Virus record (IMG/VR): IMGVR_UViG_3300007734_000474
Span: 1 to 22,096 of that record
Strand: one strand, 5' to 3'
DNA from: a virus
Length of the DNA stretch: 22,096 nucleotides
This document shows positions 1 to 6,593 of the stretch, piece by piece. Position 1 is the stretch's first letter; the number at the start of each line of letters is the position of its first letter. The position numbers and the translations under genes were made by a program. Below the pieces are notes generated by a model. The model was not told the DNA's origin. It saw nothing but the letters and a program-made list of their open reading frames with translations, and made no database searches.

Positions 1-2
1 TA

Positions 3-107
3 GCTAACCTATTCGGGGCGCATGAGTGCCATGAGGGTAAGGCGCATGACATTGAAGATGGCAAGTGCACCAAGTGCGGTGTACATGTAAAGGAGAAGAA
101 CACATGA
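3..107 (+). CDS. C-terminal end of a small zinc-binding protein (5' end outside window)
   Basis: Reading frame 3 is open from the window edge to a TGA at 105-107. The last 34 residues include an H-E-C-H cluster and a CTKC knuckle (Cys 22 and 25 of the visible part), then end in KEKNT. The TGA overlaps the ATG of the next gene (ATGA, 104-107), the same junction type used by the following genes, which supports this as the true reading frame. A zinc-ribbon-like small phage protein is the likely identity; its function is unknown. The competing frame 1 starts with a stop codon and has no recognisable motif. Confidence 0.6.
   Translation, partial: ANLFGAHECHEGKAHDIEDGKCTKCGVHVKEKNT
90..107 (+). 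promoter_or_regulatory. Ribosome-binding junction, copy 1 of a repeated 18-mer
   Basis: AAGGAGAAGAACACATGA holds a strong Shine-Dalgarno core (AAGGAG, 90-95) eight bases before an ATG that overlaps the upstream TGA. It fixes the downstream start at 104 rather than at the in-frame GTG at 65. An identical 18-mer lies at 413-430. Confidence 0.75.
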
Positions 108-430
108 TTAAGCGAGTGTTTGACGACAACGATCTGGCAACGTACTACTGCACCCTGTGCAACAGGCCGTTTAAACCATTGCAAGAAGCTAATGAACATG
201 CAAGGTTCTGCAGTCAAGCTGTGCCAACGCAACCTGTATTTCGATCCTACACAACAGCGGCAACCTTTGAGCTAGAAGATGATGACATCCAAGACTACAA
301 AAAGCCGTGGGCAGGGCTGACGGATGAGGATTTAAAACTATTATCTGCTGAATGGCGAATTGTTTATGGCGCATGGGTGGATGACTTTGCGCGAGATATT
401 GAAGCCAAACTCAAGGAGAAGAACACATGA
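104..430 (+). CDS. Small C2HC zinc-finger-like phage protein
   Basis: This is a 108-residue protein of unknown function. Near its N-terminus is a C-x2-C-x12-H-x3-C pattern (C16, C19, H32, C36), which looks like a C2HC/C2H2-type zinc site. The middle is acidic. The C-terminal half carries PWAGLTDEDLK and DDFARDIEAKLKEKN, a helical ending I associate with small phage proteins in replication regions; the 58-residue protein at 1014 has a similar 'LDDFARDVYIKLL' segment. The start at ATG 104 is chosen because of the AAGGAG site eight bases upstream; an in-frame GTG at 65 would read through the upstream gene. Its TGA overlaps the next ATG, so translation is probably coupled. DNA or RNA binding is plausible but inferred. 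Confidence 0.8.
   Translation: MIKRVFDDNDLATYYCTLCNRPFKPLQEANEHARFCSQAVPTQPVFRSYTTAATFELEDDDIQDYKKPWAGLTDEDLKLLSAEWRIVYGAWVDDFARDIEAKLKEKNT
413..430 (+). promoter_or_regulatory. Ribosome-binding junction, copy 2 of the repeated 18-mer
   Basis: The sequence is identical to 90-107. It encodes the end of the upstream protein (…EKNT stop) and at the same time supplies the Shine-Dalgarno (413-418) and ATGA restart for the gene at 427. Confidence 0.75.
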
Positions 431-780
431 CAGGCTTTAACTCAAAACGCGAAGCATCTCATCAAAAATTAAATTACGAAGTTGTTGGTGATGAGGTAGT
501 CAAGGTTGGTAATTTAGATGAGCCTATATTTAAATATAGAGAAGATACCTATAAAGTCCCTAGATGTTTTAATTCTGTTGTTCAATGGAGAGATTGGCAA
601 AAAGCAGCTAGGGCTTCAAATCCCGGTAGTAGCGGTTACTGCACAGACTGCACGTTTAAATACAAAAACCAAATGGTAAAAGAAAACCGTTGCAACTTTC
701 CAACAGTTAAGTTTAAACTTACTGAAGATGGAGGCGTTGAAGGAGTTAGAGAAAAACTATGGTTTGAAAAAAACACATGA
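427..780 (+). CDS. Hypothetical cysteine-containing phage protein
   Basis: This 117-residue protein is of unknown function. It contains C47 and a C72-x2-C75-x13-C89 arrangement (YCTDC … ENRCNFP) that could bind zinc, preceded by a Trp-rich stretch (VVQWRDWQKAAR). It starts inside the previous stop (ATGA at 427-430) with AAGGAG eight bases upstream, and ends in another ATGA at 777-780. The DNA is visibly richer in A and T than the genes around it, with many AAA, ATA and TTT codons, which may mean more recent acquisition. The C-terminal EKNT recurs in the neighbours only because the DNA junction is repeated. Confidence 0.75.
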   Translation: MTGFNSKREASHQKLNYEVVGDEVVKVGNLDEPIFKYREDTYKVPRCFNSVVQWRDWQKAARASNPGSSGYCTDCTFKYKNQMVKENRCNFPTVKFKLTEDGGVEGVREKLWFEKNT

Positions 781-992
781 GATGCCCCATATGTAATGCA
801 CCAACTGATGTAGAAGACTCACGACAAAGAAAGGAAACCAACAGTGTTATCAGAAAACGCAAGTGCTTCAACAACCACATCTTCAAGACGGAAGAAAAAA
901 TCCAAGGAGATAAACTTCTACGACCCGTTCAAGCGGGTAGACCCCAAGCTGCTGGAGCAGATGTACCGATTAGCGCAGAAGGAAAAACTTAA
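777..992 (+). CDS. NrdR-like zinc-ribbon protein
   Basis: Residues 1-40 look like the zinc ribbon at the start of NrdR-type regulators and related small phage proteins: C3-P-I-C6, then DSRQRKE, basic RKRK, and C30-x3-H34 followed by IFKTEE. The ATP-cone domain of true NrdR is absent, so this is not a full ribonucleotide-reductase repressor. The 71-residue frame continues after about residue 41 in sequence with no protein-like character, while frame 1 over the same DNA reads as a convincing protein (see 844-1017). Either the ribbon protein simply overlaps another gene, or one extra A in the A6 run at 895-900 breaks a longer protein. It starts in an ATGA overlap without a clear Shine-Dalgarno, implying coupled translation. 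Confidence 0.65.
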   Translation: MRCPICNAPTDVEDSRQRKETNSVIRKRKCFNNHIFKTEEKIQGDKLLRPVQAGRPQAAGADVPISAEGKT

Positions 993-1017
993 ACAATTAC
1001 CAGACGCATTACTATGA
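844..1017 (+). CDS. Overlapping short gene, or the frameshifted tail of the zinc-ribbon protein
   Basis: Frame 1 is open from 814 to a TGA at 1015-1017. Its second half (KEINFYDPFKRVDPKLLEQM, then YRLAQKEKLKQLPDALL) has the look of a real helical protein. A GTG at 844 has AAGGA (831-835) eight bases upstream, giving a 57-residue product. The stop overlaps the ATG of the next gene (ATGA, 1014-1017), as at the other real junctions here, which strongly favours this frame near 1000. Alternatively a +1 shift at A6 (895-900) would fuse it to the zinc ribbon as …FKTEE-KSKEINFYDPF…. Function is unknown. Confidence 0.55.
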   Translation: MLSENASASTTTSSRRKKKSKEINFYDPFKRVDPKLLEQMYRLAQKEKLKQLPDALL

Positions 1018-1190
1018 ACGGCATACCCACATTCAGTGCTTGGGACAGGGCAACGCTCGACGATTTTGCGCGGGATGTTTACATCAAGCTGCTACAGCAG
1101 CAAGAAACGATTGAGCAGTTGACGCTGGATAAGAAAACCATCTTTGAAGCGTACCGCATGTTAATAAAAGGGACTTCACATGACGCCTGA
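1014..1190 (+). CDS. Short hypothetical phage protein (58 aa)
   Basis: ATG 1014 begins in an ATGA overlap with the preceding frame-1 gene, and the product ends at TGA 1188-1190, eleven bases inside the VRR-NUC gene. The protein reads MNGIPTFSAWDRATLDDFAR and continues with VYIKLLQQQETIEQLTLDKK, ending in a helix with AYRMLIKG. The 'LDDFAR(D)' segment resembles the C-terminus of the 108-residue protein at 104. The second half is Gln/Leu-rich and probably coiled coil. The role is unknown. The overlaps on both sides and natural amino-acid composition support it despite its small size. Confidence 0.65.
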   Translation: MNGIPTFSAWDRATLDDFARDVYIKLLQQQETIEQLTLDKKTIFEAYRMLIKGTSHDA

Positions 1191-1488
1191 AGCAAGAGTT
1201 AAAAACGGAATCAAGAAGCTGTTGGACGCCCATGAGGTGTACTACTTCATGCCAGCAGCCAACGGATACGGACGCGCAGGGATACCCGACATCGTGTGCT
1301 GCATCAACGGGTGCTTCCTTGCGATTGAGTGCAAGGCGGGTAAGGGAAAAACAACAGCCCTGCAAGACAGGGAGTTGGTAGCCATCCACAAGGCAGGAGG
1401 TAGCGCTGTGGTTATCAACGAGACTTCCCTGCACACATTGCAGGGAATCATTACAAACATCAAACAAAGGACAACTACATGGACTTAG
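1180..1488 (+). CDS. VRR-NUC domain nuclease
   Basis: This 102-residue protein is a stand-alone VRR-NUC domain, a branch of the PD-(D/E)XK nuclease fold. The active-site signature is complete: GIPD with D37, then E50-C51-K52 in LAIECKAGKG, and Q62 in the following helix. Family members cut structured or branched DNA and are common beside phage polymerases and helicases; the exact substrate cannot be read from the sequence. A Shine-Dalgarno-like AAAAGGGA lies just upstream of ATG 1180. The 3' end overlaps the next gene by ten bases. It is part of a nuclease-rich replication block and probably acts in recombination, repair or breakdown of host DNA. Confidence 0.9.
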   Translation: MTPEARVKNGIKKLLDAHEVYYFMPAANGYGRAGIPDIVCCINGCFLAIECKAGKGKTTALQDRELVAIHKAGGSAVVINETSLHTLQGIITNIKQRTTTWT

Positions 1489-1766
1489 AAACTGAACGCA
1501 TGCACGCCATGCAGAATGAGATGAACGAGCGTATTGAAACGCTGTCAACGGAGGAGAAAGCACATCTGGCAGAACTCATACTTGTGCTAACCCGATGCTA
1601 CGGCACTGAAGCAAACTGCGCCGTGGTGCTGTCCTACAGCAACGGCAAACTTTCAATCATGTCAATGAACAATACAGAGCTAGAAGCGCATACGCTTTGC
1701 AAAGATGCAGCAAGCATATTGGCCGACAGCTTGGGCAGCAACAACCAACCGAAGGATATACATTGA
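1479..1766 (+). CDS. Hypothetical small phage protein
   Basis: This 95-residue protein is of unknown function. The N-terminal 40 residues are acidic and helical (MDLETERMHAMQNEMNERIE). The second half has alternating hydrophobic residues (CAVVLSYSNGKLSIMSMN) that suggest a small beta-sheet, followed by a helix. AAAGGA stands about seven bases upstream of ATG 1479. It overlaps both the VRR-NUC gene (by ten bases) and the polymerase start (TTGA at 1763-1766), so it is almost certainly co-translated with the polymerase. No motif allows a functional guess. Confidence 0.7.
   Translation: MDLETERMHAMQNEMNERIETLSTEEKAHLAELILVLTRCYGTEANCAVVLSYSNGKLSIMSMNNTELEAHTLCKDAASILADSLGSNNQPKDIH
1751..1765 (+). 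promoter_or_regulatory. Ribosome-binding site that sets the polymerase start at TTG 1763
   Basis: GAAGGA (1751-1756) lies six bases before TTG 1763, which overlaps the upstream TGA (1764-1766). The polymerase frame extends further upstream to 1697, but those 22 codons lie wholly inside the previous gene and do not resemble a polymerase N-terminus. Confidence 0.7.
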
Positions 1767-3730
1767 GCCAACCATACGACACCATCCTGACCATCGACTT
1801 TGAAACCCGATGGGACAAGGCCGACTACACCCTATCCAAGATGACCACCGAGGAGTACATACGTGATACTAAATTCCTTGCATTCGGAGCATGCATACAT
1901 GAGTATGGAAGTGACGGAGTTATTCAATGGTATGGAAGAGACGAGCTTCATCGAATCCTATCAACATATGACTGGACGCGAACAGCAGTCCTTGCTCATA
2001 ACGCTCAATTCGATATTGCCATACTCGAATGGGTATACGGAGTGCACCCCTGTTTCATCTTCGACACCCTGTCAATGGCGCGAGCTTTACGGGGCGTGGA
2101 GGTTGGCAATTCCCTCGCCAAGCTCGCAAGCGATTTTGGCCTTCCCCCCAAAGGGACAGCCGTATATTCTACGGATGGACTGGCCGTCCTTGAGCCTGAG
2201 ACAGAAAGAGAACTTGCTGAGTATTGTAAGCACGACGTATATCTCTGCGAACAAATATTCAAAAGACTCGCGGAGGGCTACCCTGCAAAGGAACTACGAC
2301 TCATCGACATGACGCTGAAGATGTTCACTGACCCCACGCTGGTGCTTGACCCGGACATGCTGGCCGATGCACTGCTGGATGAGAAGGAGCAGCGGGAGGC
2401 ACTGCTGTTGCGGCTCAAGATTACCGAGTCTCAGTTGGCATCCAACCCGCAGTTCGCCCTCATACTGAACGAACTCGGTGTGCCCACGCCATACAAGACG
2501 AGCAAGACCACAGGTGAGCAGACCTTGGCGCTGGCTAAGACAGACGCGCTGTTCCAAGCCATGCTCAACGGAGACAACGAAGAGGTGGCGCTGCTGTGTG
2601 AGGCTAGGCTGAAGGTGAAGTCCACATCCGAGCGCACACGGGCACAACGCTTCCTTGAGATCAGCACACGGGGCACATTGCCTGTGCCGCTGTCCTACTA
2701 CGGAGCCTCAACGGGACGCTGGACAGCCGCAAGGGGGAGCGCCATCAACATGCAGAACCTCAAGCGGGGGAGCTTCCTACGCAAAGCCATCATGGCCCCG
2801 GAGGGACACCAGTTGGTGGTGGGTGACCTGTCTCAGATTGAGCCCCGGGTGCTGGCATGGCTGGCTGACTACGATGATCTGCTGCACATCTTCAACGCCG
2901 GGGGTGACCCGTATGCTGCCTTCGGTGCACAGATGTTCAACATCCCCGGCTTGACCAAAGAGAGCCACCCTGACTTGAGGCAGTCAGCCAAGTCAGCGCT
3001 GTTGGGTGCAGGGTATGGGTTGGGTTGGGCCAGCTTTGCTGCACAACTGCTGGTTGGGTTCCTTGGCGCACCACCTGTGCGCTACACCAAAGAGTTTGCC
3101 AAACAGTTGGGGGTGACAAGGGAGTCCGTAACTACGTTTGTTGAGTGGGATGACAACGTGGAGAGAATGAGAGCAGTACCGCACACCTGTACCGAGCCAG
3201 AGTTGTTGATCCACTGCGTAGCAGCCAAAGCAATCATTGATAACTACCGCAAGACCGCTGCGCCGGTTGTGAAATTCTGGAACATGTGCGGGGAACTGAT
3301 ACACCGAAGCCTGTACAGCGGCAAGGAGTACACGCACAAGTGCCTGACCTTTAGCAAGGGACAGATAAAACTGCCCAGTGGGATGTGCTTGCTGTACCCC
3401 AACTTGCGGCGGGGGAAAGACGAGGAAGGAAAGTTGCAGTGGACGTACGGTCTAGATGCGAGTAAGATATACGCTGGCAAGATTACGAACAACGTCACGC
3501 AAGGCGTAGCAAGATGCGTGATGACAGACGGGATGCTCCGCGTAGCAAAGAGATACCCCGTCAAAAGCACAGTACACGATGAGTTGATCGCCGTTGTACC
3601 GGATGCGGAGGTTGAAGAAGCTAAGACTTGGGTCTTGGAGCAAATGGCTATGGAGCCACGGTATCTGCCGGGGATTCCACTGAACGCTGACGGCGGCGCA
3701 CACCGTAGGTATGGACTAGCCAAAGGGTAA
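1763..3730 (+). CDS. Family A DNA polymerase with 3'-5' proofreading domain
   Basis: A 655-residue phage replicative polymerase. The N-terminal proofreading domain has all three exonuclease motifs: D12-F-E14 (ExoI), AHNAQFD84 (ExoII) and Y154-x3-D158 (ExoIII). The polymerase domain has the template-contact segment YYGASTGRWTAA, motif A (GDLSQIEPR, D355), motif B on the O-helix (R406-x3-K410 … Y418-G419) and motif C (H605-D606-E607). The residue matching E. coli Pol I Phe762 is L414, and the residue after the motif A aspartate is Leu where Tyr is usual. There is no 5'-nuclease domain, as usual for phages. TTG 1763 is used as start with GAAGGA upstream. It is expected to work with the SNF2-type helicase, primase-helicase and putative ssDNA-binding protein encoded downstream. 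Confidence 0.95.
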   Translation: MSQPYDTILTIDFETRWDKADYTLSKMTTEEYIRDTKFLAFGACIHEYGSDGVIQWYGRDELHRILSTYDWTRTAVLAHNAQFDIAILEWVYGVHPCFIFDTLSMARALRGVEVGNSLAKLASDFGLPPKGTAVYSTDGLAVLEPETERELAEYCKHDVYLCEQIFKRLAEGYPAKELRLIDMTLKMFTDPTLVLDPDMLADALLDEKEQREALLLRLKITESQLASNPQFALILNELGVPTPYKTSKTTGEQTLALAKTDALFQAMLNGDNEEVALLCEARLKVKSTSERTRAQRFLEISTRGTLPVPLSYYGASTGRWTAARGSAINMQNLKRGSFLRKAIMAPEGHQLVVGDLSQIEPRVLAWLADYDDLLHIFNAGGDPYAAFGAQMFNIPGLTKESHPDLRQSAKSALLGAGYGLGWASFAAQLLVGFLGAPPVRYTKEFAKQLGVTRESVTTFVEWDDNVERMRAVPHTCTEPELLIHCVAAKAIIDNYRKTAAPVVKFWNMCGELIHRSLYSGKEYTHKCLTFSKGQIKLPSGMCLLYPNLRRGKDEEGKLQWTYGLDASKIYAGKITNNVTQGVARCVMTDGMLRVAKRYPVKSTVHDELIAVVPDAEVEEAKTWVLEQMAMEPRYLPGIPLNADGGAHRRYGLAKG

Positions 3731-3735
3731 TCACA

Positions 3736-4038
3736 TTGAAGATACCAAAGAAAATCAAGATAGGCCGACGATGGTACGCCATCGAAGTAGTCGAACAGAT
3801 GCCAAGAGTAGGACACATGGGGGACATCGACTACCCCCCAAGCCAGCACATCCGTGTCGGCTTGCGTAGCAGCAGGACAGGCAAGAGTTTCAAGCAGGAA
3901 GAAGTTGCTGATACGTTCTGGCACGAAATGGTGCATGCCATATTGCATGACATGGACAGCAAGCTGTACCGCAACGAGACATTCGTCAGTGCGTTTGCCG
4001 CCCGTCTAACCAAAGCAATCAACTCAGCGAGGTTCTAA
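3736..4038 (+). CDS. Small HExxH (zincin-like) phage protein
   Basis: A 100-residue protein with a basic N-terminus (MKIPKKIKIGRRWYAIEVV) and a central HExxH motif, H63-E64-x2-H67, followed by D72 (HEMVHAILHDMD). The motif and spacing recall ImmA/IrrE- or SprT-type minimal metallopeptidases found in phages, though the domain is very short and a protease activity is not proven. The start is TTG 3736, five bases after the polymerase stop; the only nearby in-frame ATG would remove 21 conserved-looking residues. The stop codon directly abuts the ATG of the next gene (TAAATG). Possible roles are cleavage of a host regulator or a DNA-protein-crosslink protease; this is inference. Confidence 0.75.
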   Translation: MKIPKKIKIGRRWYAIEVVEQMPRVGHMGDIDYPPSQHIRVGLRSSRTGKSFKQEEVADTFWHEMVHAILHDMDSKLYRNETFVSAFAARLTKAINSARF

Positions 4039-4704
4039 ATGACCAAGGTAGTATGGAGCCACTCATCCCTCAAAGACTTTGAGGGGTGTGCCCGTAGGTA
4101 TCACGAAATCAAAGTACTTAAAAACTACAAGTTTCAAGATACAGACGCAACGCGATACGGCACGGACTTGCACAAAGCGGCAGAAGACTACCTTGCTGAT
4201 GGGGTGGTGCTGCCATCCCGGTTTACCTTTGTCAAGGACGTTCTGGATGTGCTCGACAAGAAGCCCGGGCGCAAGCTGACAGAGCACAAGATGGCGCTGA
4301 CAGAGAAGCTGCGCCCCTGTGCGTGGGATGCGCCAGATGTGTGGGTGCGCGGCATAGCTGACCTGCTCATCATTGACGATGAGAACCTAACGGCGTGGGT
4401 GGTGGACTACAAGACGGGCAACAACAGATACCCTGACAGAGAGCAGCTTGTGCTGATGTCACTGCTGGTGTTTGCCCACTTCCCCCACATCAGGCAGGTG
4501 AAGTCAGCGTTGCTGTTCGTTGTTAAGAACGACATGGTTAAGCACAACATGTCTGTCGATGAAGCCAAAGACGAGTGGCAGCGCTATCGTGAGCGTTCAG
4601 CACGCATTTCCGCATGCATTGACAGTGGTGTGTGGAACCCCAAACAAACGCCACTATGCGGGTGGTGTGCAGTGAAGAGTTGTGAATTTAACCCCAAGCA
4701 CTAG
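4039..4704 (+). CDS. Cas4/RecB-type PD-(D/E)XK nuclease, probable iron-sulphur protein
   Basis: The 221-residue protein has the RecB-family core: H-x-A in the helix GTDLHKAAEDYL, then GIADLL with a catalytic aspartate, and VVDYKTG with the D-x-K pair, followed by a Tyr/Gln-type helix (YPDREQLVLMSLLV). One N-terminal cysteine (C17, in DFEGCARRY) and three near the C-terminus (C207-x2-C210-x4-C215) match the layout of the 4Fe-4S cluster in Cas4 and AddB nucleases. Such phage enzymes are usually DNA exonucleases that make single-stranded tails for recombination or degrade host DNA. There are no cas1, cas2 or CRISPR repeats nearby, so CRISPR adaptation is not implied. It directly follows the HExxH gene with no spacer. 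Confidence 0.88.
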   Translation: MTKVVWSHSSLKDFEGCARRYHEIKVLKNYKFQDTDATRYGTDLHKAAEDYLADGVVLPSRFTFVKDVLDVLDKKPGRKLTEHKMALTEKLRPCAWDAPDVWVRGIADLLIIDDENLTAWVVDYKTGNNRYPDREQLVLMSLLVFAHFPHIRQVKSALLFVVKNDMVKHNMSVDEAKDEWQRYRERSARISACIDSGVWNPKQTPLCGWCAVKSCEFNPKH

Positions 4705-4713
4705 GAGAAAGTT

Positions 4714-4950
4714 ATGACCCAAGTCAACGGCAAGCGTGACTACAAACACGCATATGTTTTGCAAAAGAAAAGCGGAGAGACAAAAGACTTTCTTGAACGA
4801 CAGAAGGCCCGGCAAGCCTACGATGCCAAGGGCATTGATCGAACTGGGAAAGACATCGACCACATCACACCGATACGCAAGGGAGGCAAGTCAACACCGG
4901 GCAACACCCGACTGCGTAGCCCCAAAGCAAATCAGAGCGACAACAAATAA
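4714..4950 (+). CDS. HNH endonuclease
   Basis: This 78-residue protein ends in a compact HNH-type site: D49-H50 in KDIDHITPIRKGG, N64 in PGNTRLRSPKAN, and N73-x3-N77 near the C-terminus, i.e. the common variant with Asn in place of the last His. The N-terminal half is basic and helical. AGGAGA (4704-4709) precedes ATG 4714. The cysteine pairs that bind a structural zinc in some HNH proteins are absent. It could nick DNA during replication or recombination; it is not at the typical place of a terminase-associated HNH gene, as no packaging genes are visible. It sits between the RecB-type nuclease and the helicase. Confidence 0.85.
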   Translation: MTQVNGKRDYKHAYVLQKKSGETKDFLERQKARQAYDAKGIDRTGKDIDHITPIRKGGKSTPGNTRLRSPKANQSDNK

Positions 4951-4962
4951 CACGGAGAAGCA

Positions 4963-6543
4963 ATGGAAATCATAGAAAACAAGGCGCTGCTACTACGAAC
5001 TCGTGACCCCGGTAAATACGGCATCATCCCCAAGAGTCGGGTTGTTGAGCAGCACGAAGATGGGTCGGCATCTGTAGCAGTTTACTGGGGTCTAGAAGAA
5101 GCAAAGGTGCTTAGAAACTTAGGCGTCAAAGATGTACCCTCGCCCATAACCAAGCGCTATCACTGGCCCGGACGTTACATACCGATGGCGCACCAGATTG
5201 AGACAGCGGGGTTCCTAACCATGAACCGCAAGGCGTTTTGTTTCAGTGAGCCGGGTACAGGCAAGACCCTGAGTGCACTGTGGGCCGCAGACTATTTGAT
5301 GTCACAGGGTGTGGTGCGAAGGTGTCTGATACTGTGCCCCCTGTCCATCATGCACAGCGCGTGGTTGTCAGACATGACTAGCAGCATCATCCATCGTTCT
5401 GCCATAGTCGCCCACCATGCTCAAGCTAGTCGGCGCATTGAGATGGTGCAGCAGAACTACGAGTTCGTCATTACCAACTACGATGGGTTGAACCTGATTG
5501 CGGACGAAGTGCGTAACGATGGGCGGTTCGACTTGGTGATTGCGGATGAGGCCAACGCCTACAAGATGCCCACCACCAAAAGGTGGAAGTCGTTGCAGAA
5601 AGTTGTCACACCTGACACGTACCTGTGGATGATGACGGGCACACCCGCTGCACAGTCTCCCGTGGATGCGTATGGGCTTGCCAAGTTCGTTAACCCCAAC
5701 GGTGTGCCGAAGTTCTACACAGCATGGCGGGATCAGGTGATGAACAAAATCACGATGTTCAAATGGGCTCCCAAAGCCGATGCGCCTGAGACAGTGTTTG
5801 CTGCGCTGCAACCGGCGATACGCTTCACCAAAGCACAGTGCCTTGACCTACCGCCTGTCATCACAATGGTGCGCGAAGTACCGCTGACCCCACAGCAAAA
5901 CAAGTACTACGTGATGCTCAAGGAACAGATGCTGGTGCAAGCCGCAGGGGAAACCATCACAGCTGTGAACGCTGCTGCGGGTGTGAGCAAGTTGTTGCAG
6001 ATCAGTTGTGGGGCTGCGTACACAGACACAAAGGAAGTGGTGGAGTTTGACTCCTCCCCACGCCTTGCTGTGCTGGAGGAAATATTAGGAGAGACACAGC
6101 GCAAGGTCATCATCTTTGCCTTGTTTCGTAGCACCATCTCAGCGATACATGCCCACCTGTTGAAGCGCCACATAGCAACGGAAATGATTCACGGCGACAT
6201 ACCCCCGATCAAACGGGGAGACATCATCAGGCGCTTCCAAAACGAGCCTGAACCAAGGGTGTTGGTGATGCAACCGGCAGCGTCCGCACACGGCATCACA
6301 CTGACCGCTGCGGACACGGTGGTGTTCTACGGCCCCCTGATGTCTGTGGAGCAGTACACGCAGTGCATCGCCAGAGCAGACCGCAAGGGGCAGGACTCAG
6401 ACAAAGTTACGGTGGTGCACATTCAGGGATCGCCCATAGAAAGACGCATGTTTAAAGCCCTTGCAGAAAAAGTGAGTGACCACTCTTTACTAACCAAACT
6501 GTTCGACATTGAAATTAAAACAGGAAGGGGGTTGCAAATGTAA
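4963..6543 (+). CDS. SNF2-type superfamily 2 DNA helicase/translocase
   Basis: This 526-residue protein contains the full set of SF2 helicase motifs: Walker A EPGTGKT (K101), motif II DEAN (D195-E196), motif III MMTGTP, a C-terminal RecA-like lobe with KVIIFALFRST, motif V ASAHGITLTAADTVVFY, and motif VI QCIARADRKGQ with arginines R471 and R474. The spacing and the RxGQ ending match the SNF2/Rad54 branch common in phages. It is ATP-driven and probably unwinds or remodels DNA at forks or recombination intermediates. GGAG (4954-4957) is placed five bases before ATG 4963. In this layout it is the only SF2 helicase, close to three nuclease genes and the polymerase. Confidence 0.93.
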   Translation: MEIIENKALLLRTRDPGKYGIIPKSRVVEQHEDGSASVAVYWGLEEAKVLRNLGVKDVPSPITKRYHWPGRYIPMAHQIETAGFLTMNRKAFCFSEPGTGKTLSALWAADYLMSQGVVRRCLILCPLSIMHSAWLSDMTSSIIHRSAIVAHHAQASRRIEMVQQNYEFVITNYDGLNLIADEVRNDGRFDLVIADEANAYKMPTTKRWKSLQKVVTPDTYLWMMTGTPAAQSPVDAYGLAKFVNPNGVPKFYTAWRDQVMNKITMFKWAPKADAPETVFAALQPAIRFTKAQCLDLPPVITMVREVPLTPQQNKYYVMLKEQMLVQAAGETITAVNAAAGVSKLLQISCGAAYTDTKEVVEFDSSPRLAVLEEILGETQRKVIIFALFRSTISAIHAHLLKRHIATEMIHGDIPPIKRGDIIRRFQNEPEPRVLVMQPAASAHGITLTAADTVVFYGPLMSVEQYTQCIARADRKGQDSDKVTVVHIQGSPIERRMFKALAEKVSDHSLLTKLFDIEIKTGRGLQM

Positions 6544-6593
6544 AAAAAACTACTACACTGTCCAACCCTTGACAAAACTACATGGAGAAGCAA

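Noticed and set aside
1863-2312. A 149-codon plus-strand frame inside the polymerase gene
   Set aside because: It overlaps the exonuclease domain coding region in another frame, with Ser/Thr-rich content and no motif.
3244-3948. A 234-codon minus-strand open frame across the end of the polymerase and the HExxH gene
   Set aside because: It crosses two well-supported genes on the other strand, including polymerase motif C, and shows no domain.
6544-6593. TTGACA at 6569-6574 as a promoter -35 element
   Set aside because: No -10-like sequence lies 16-18 bases downstream; that position falls in the GGAG/ATG region of the next gene.
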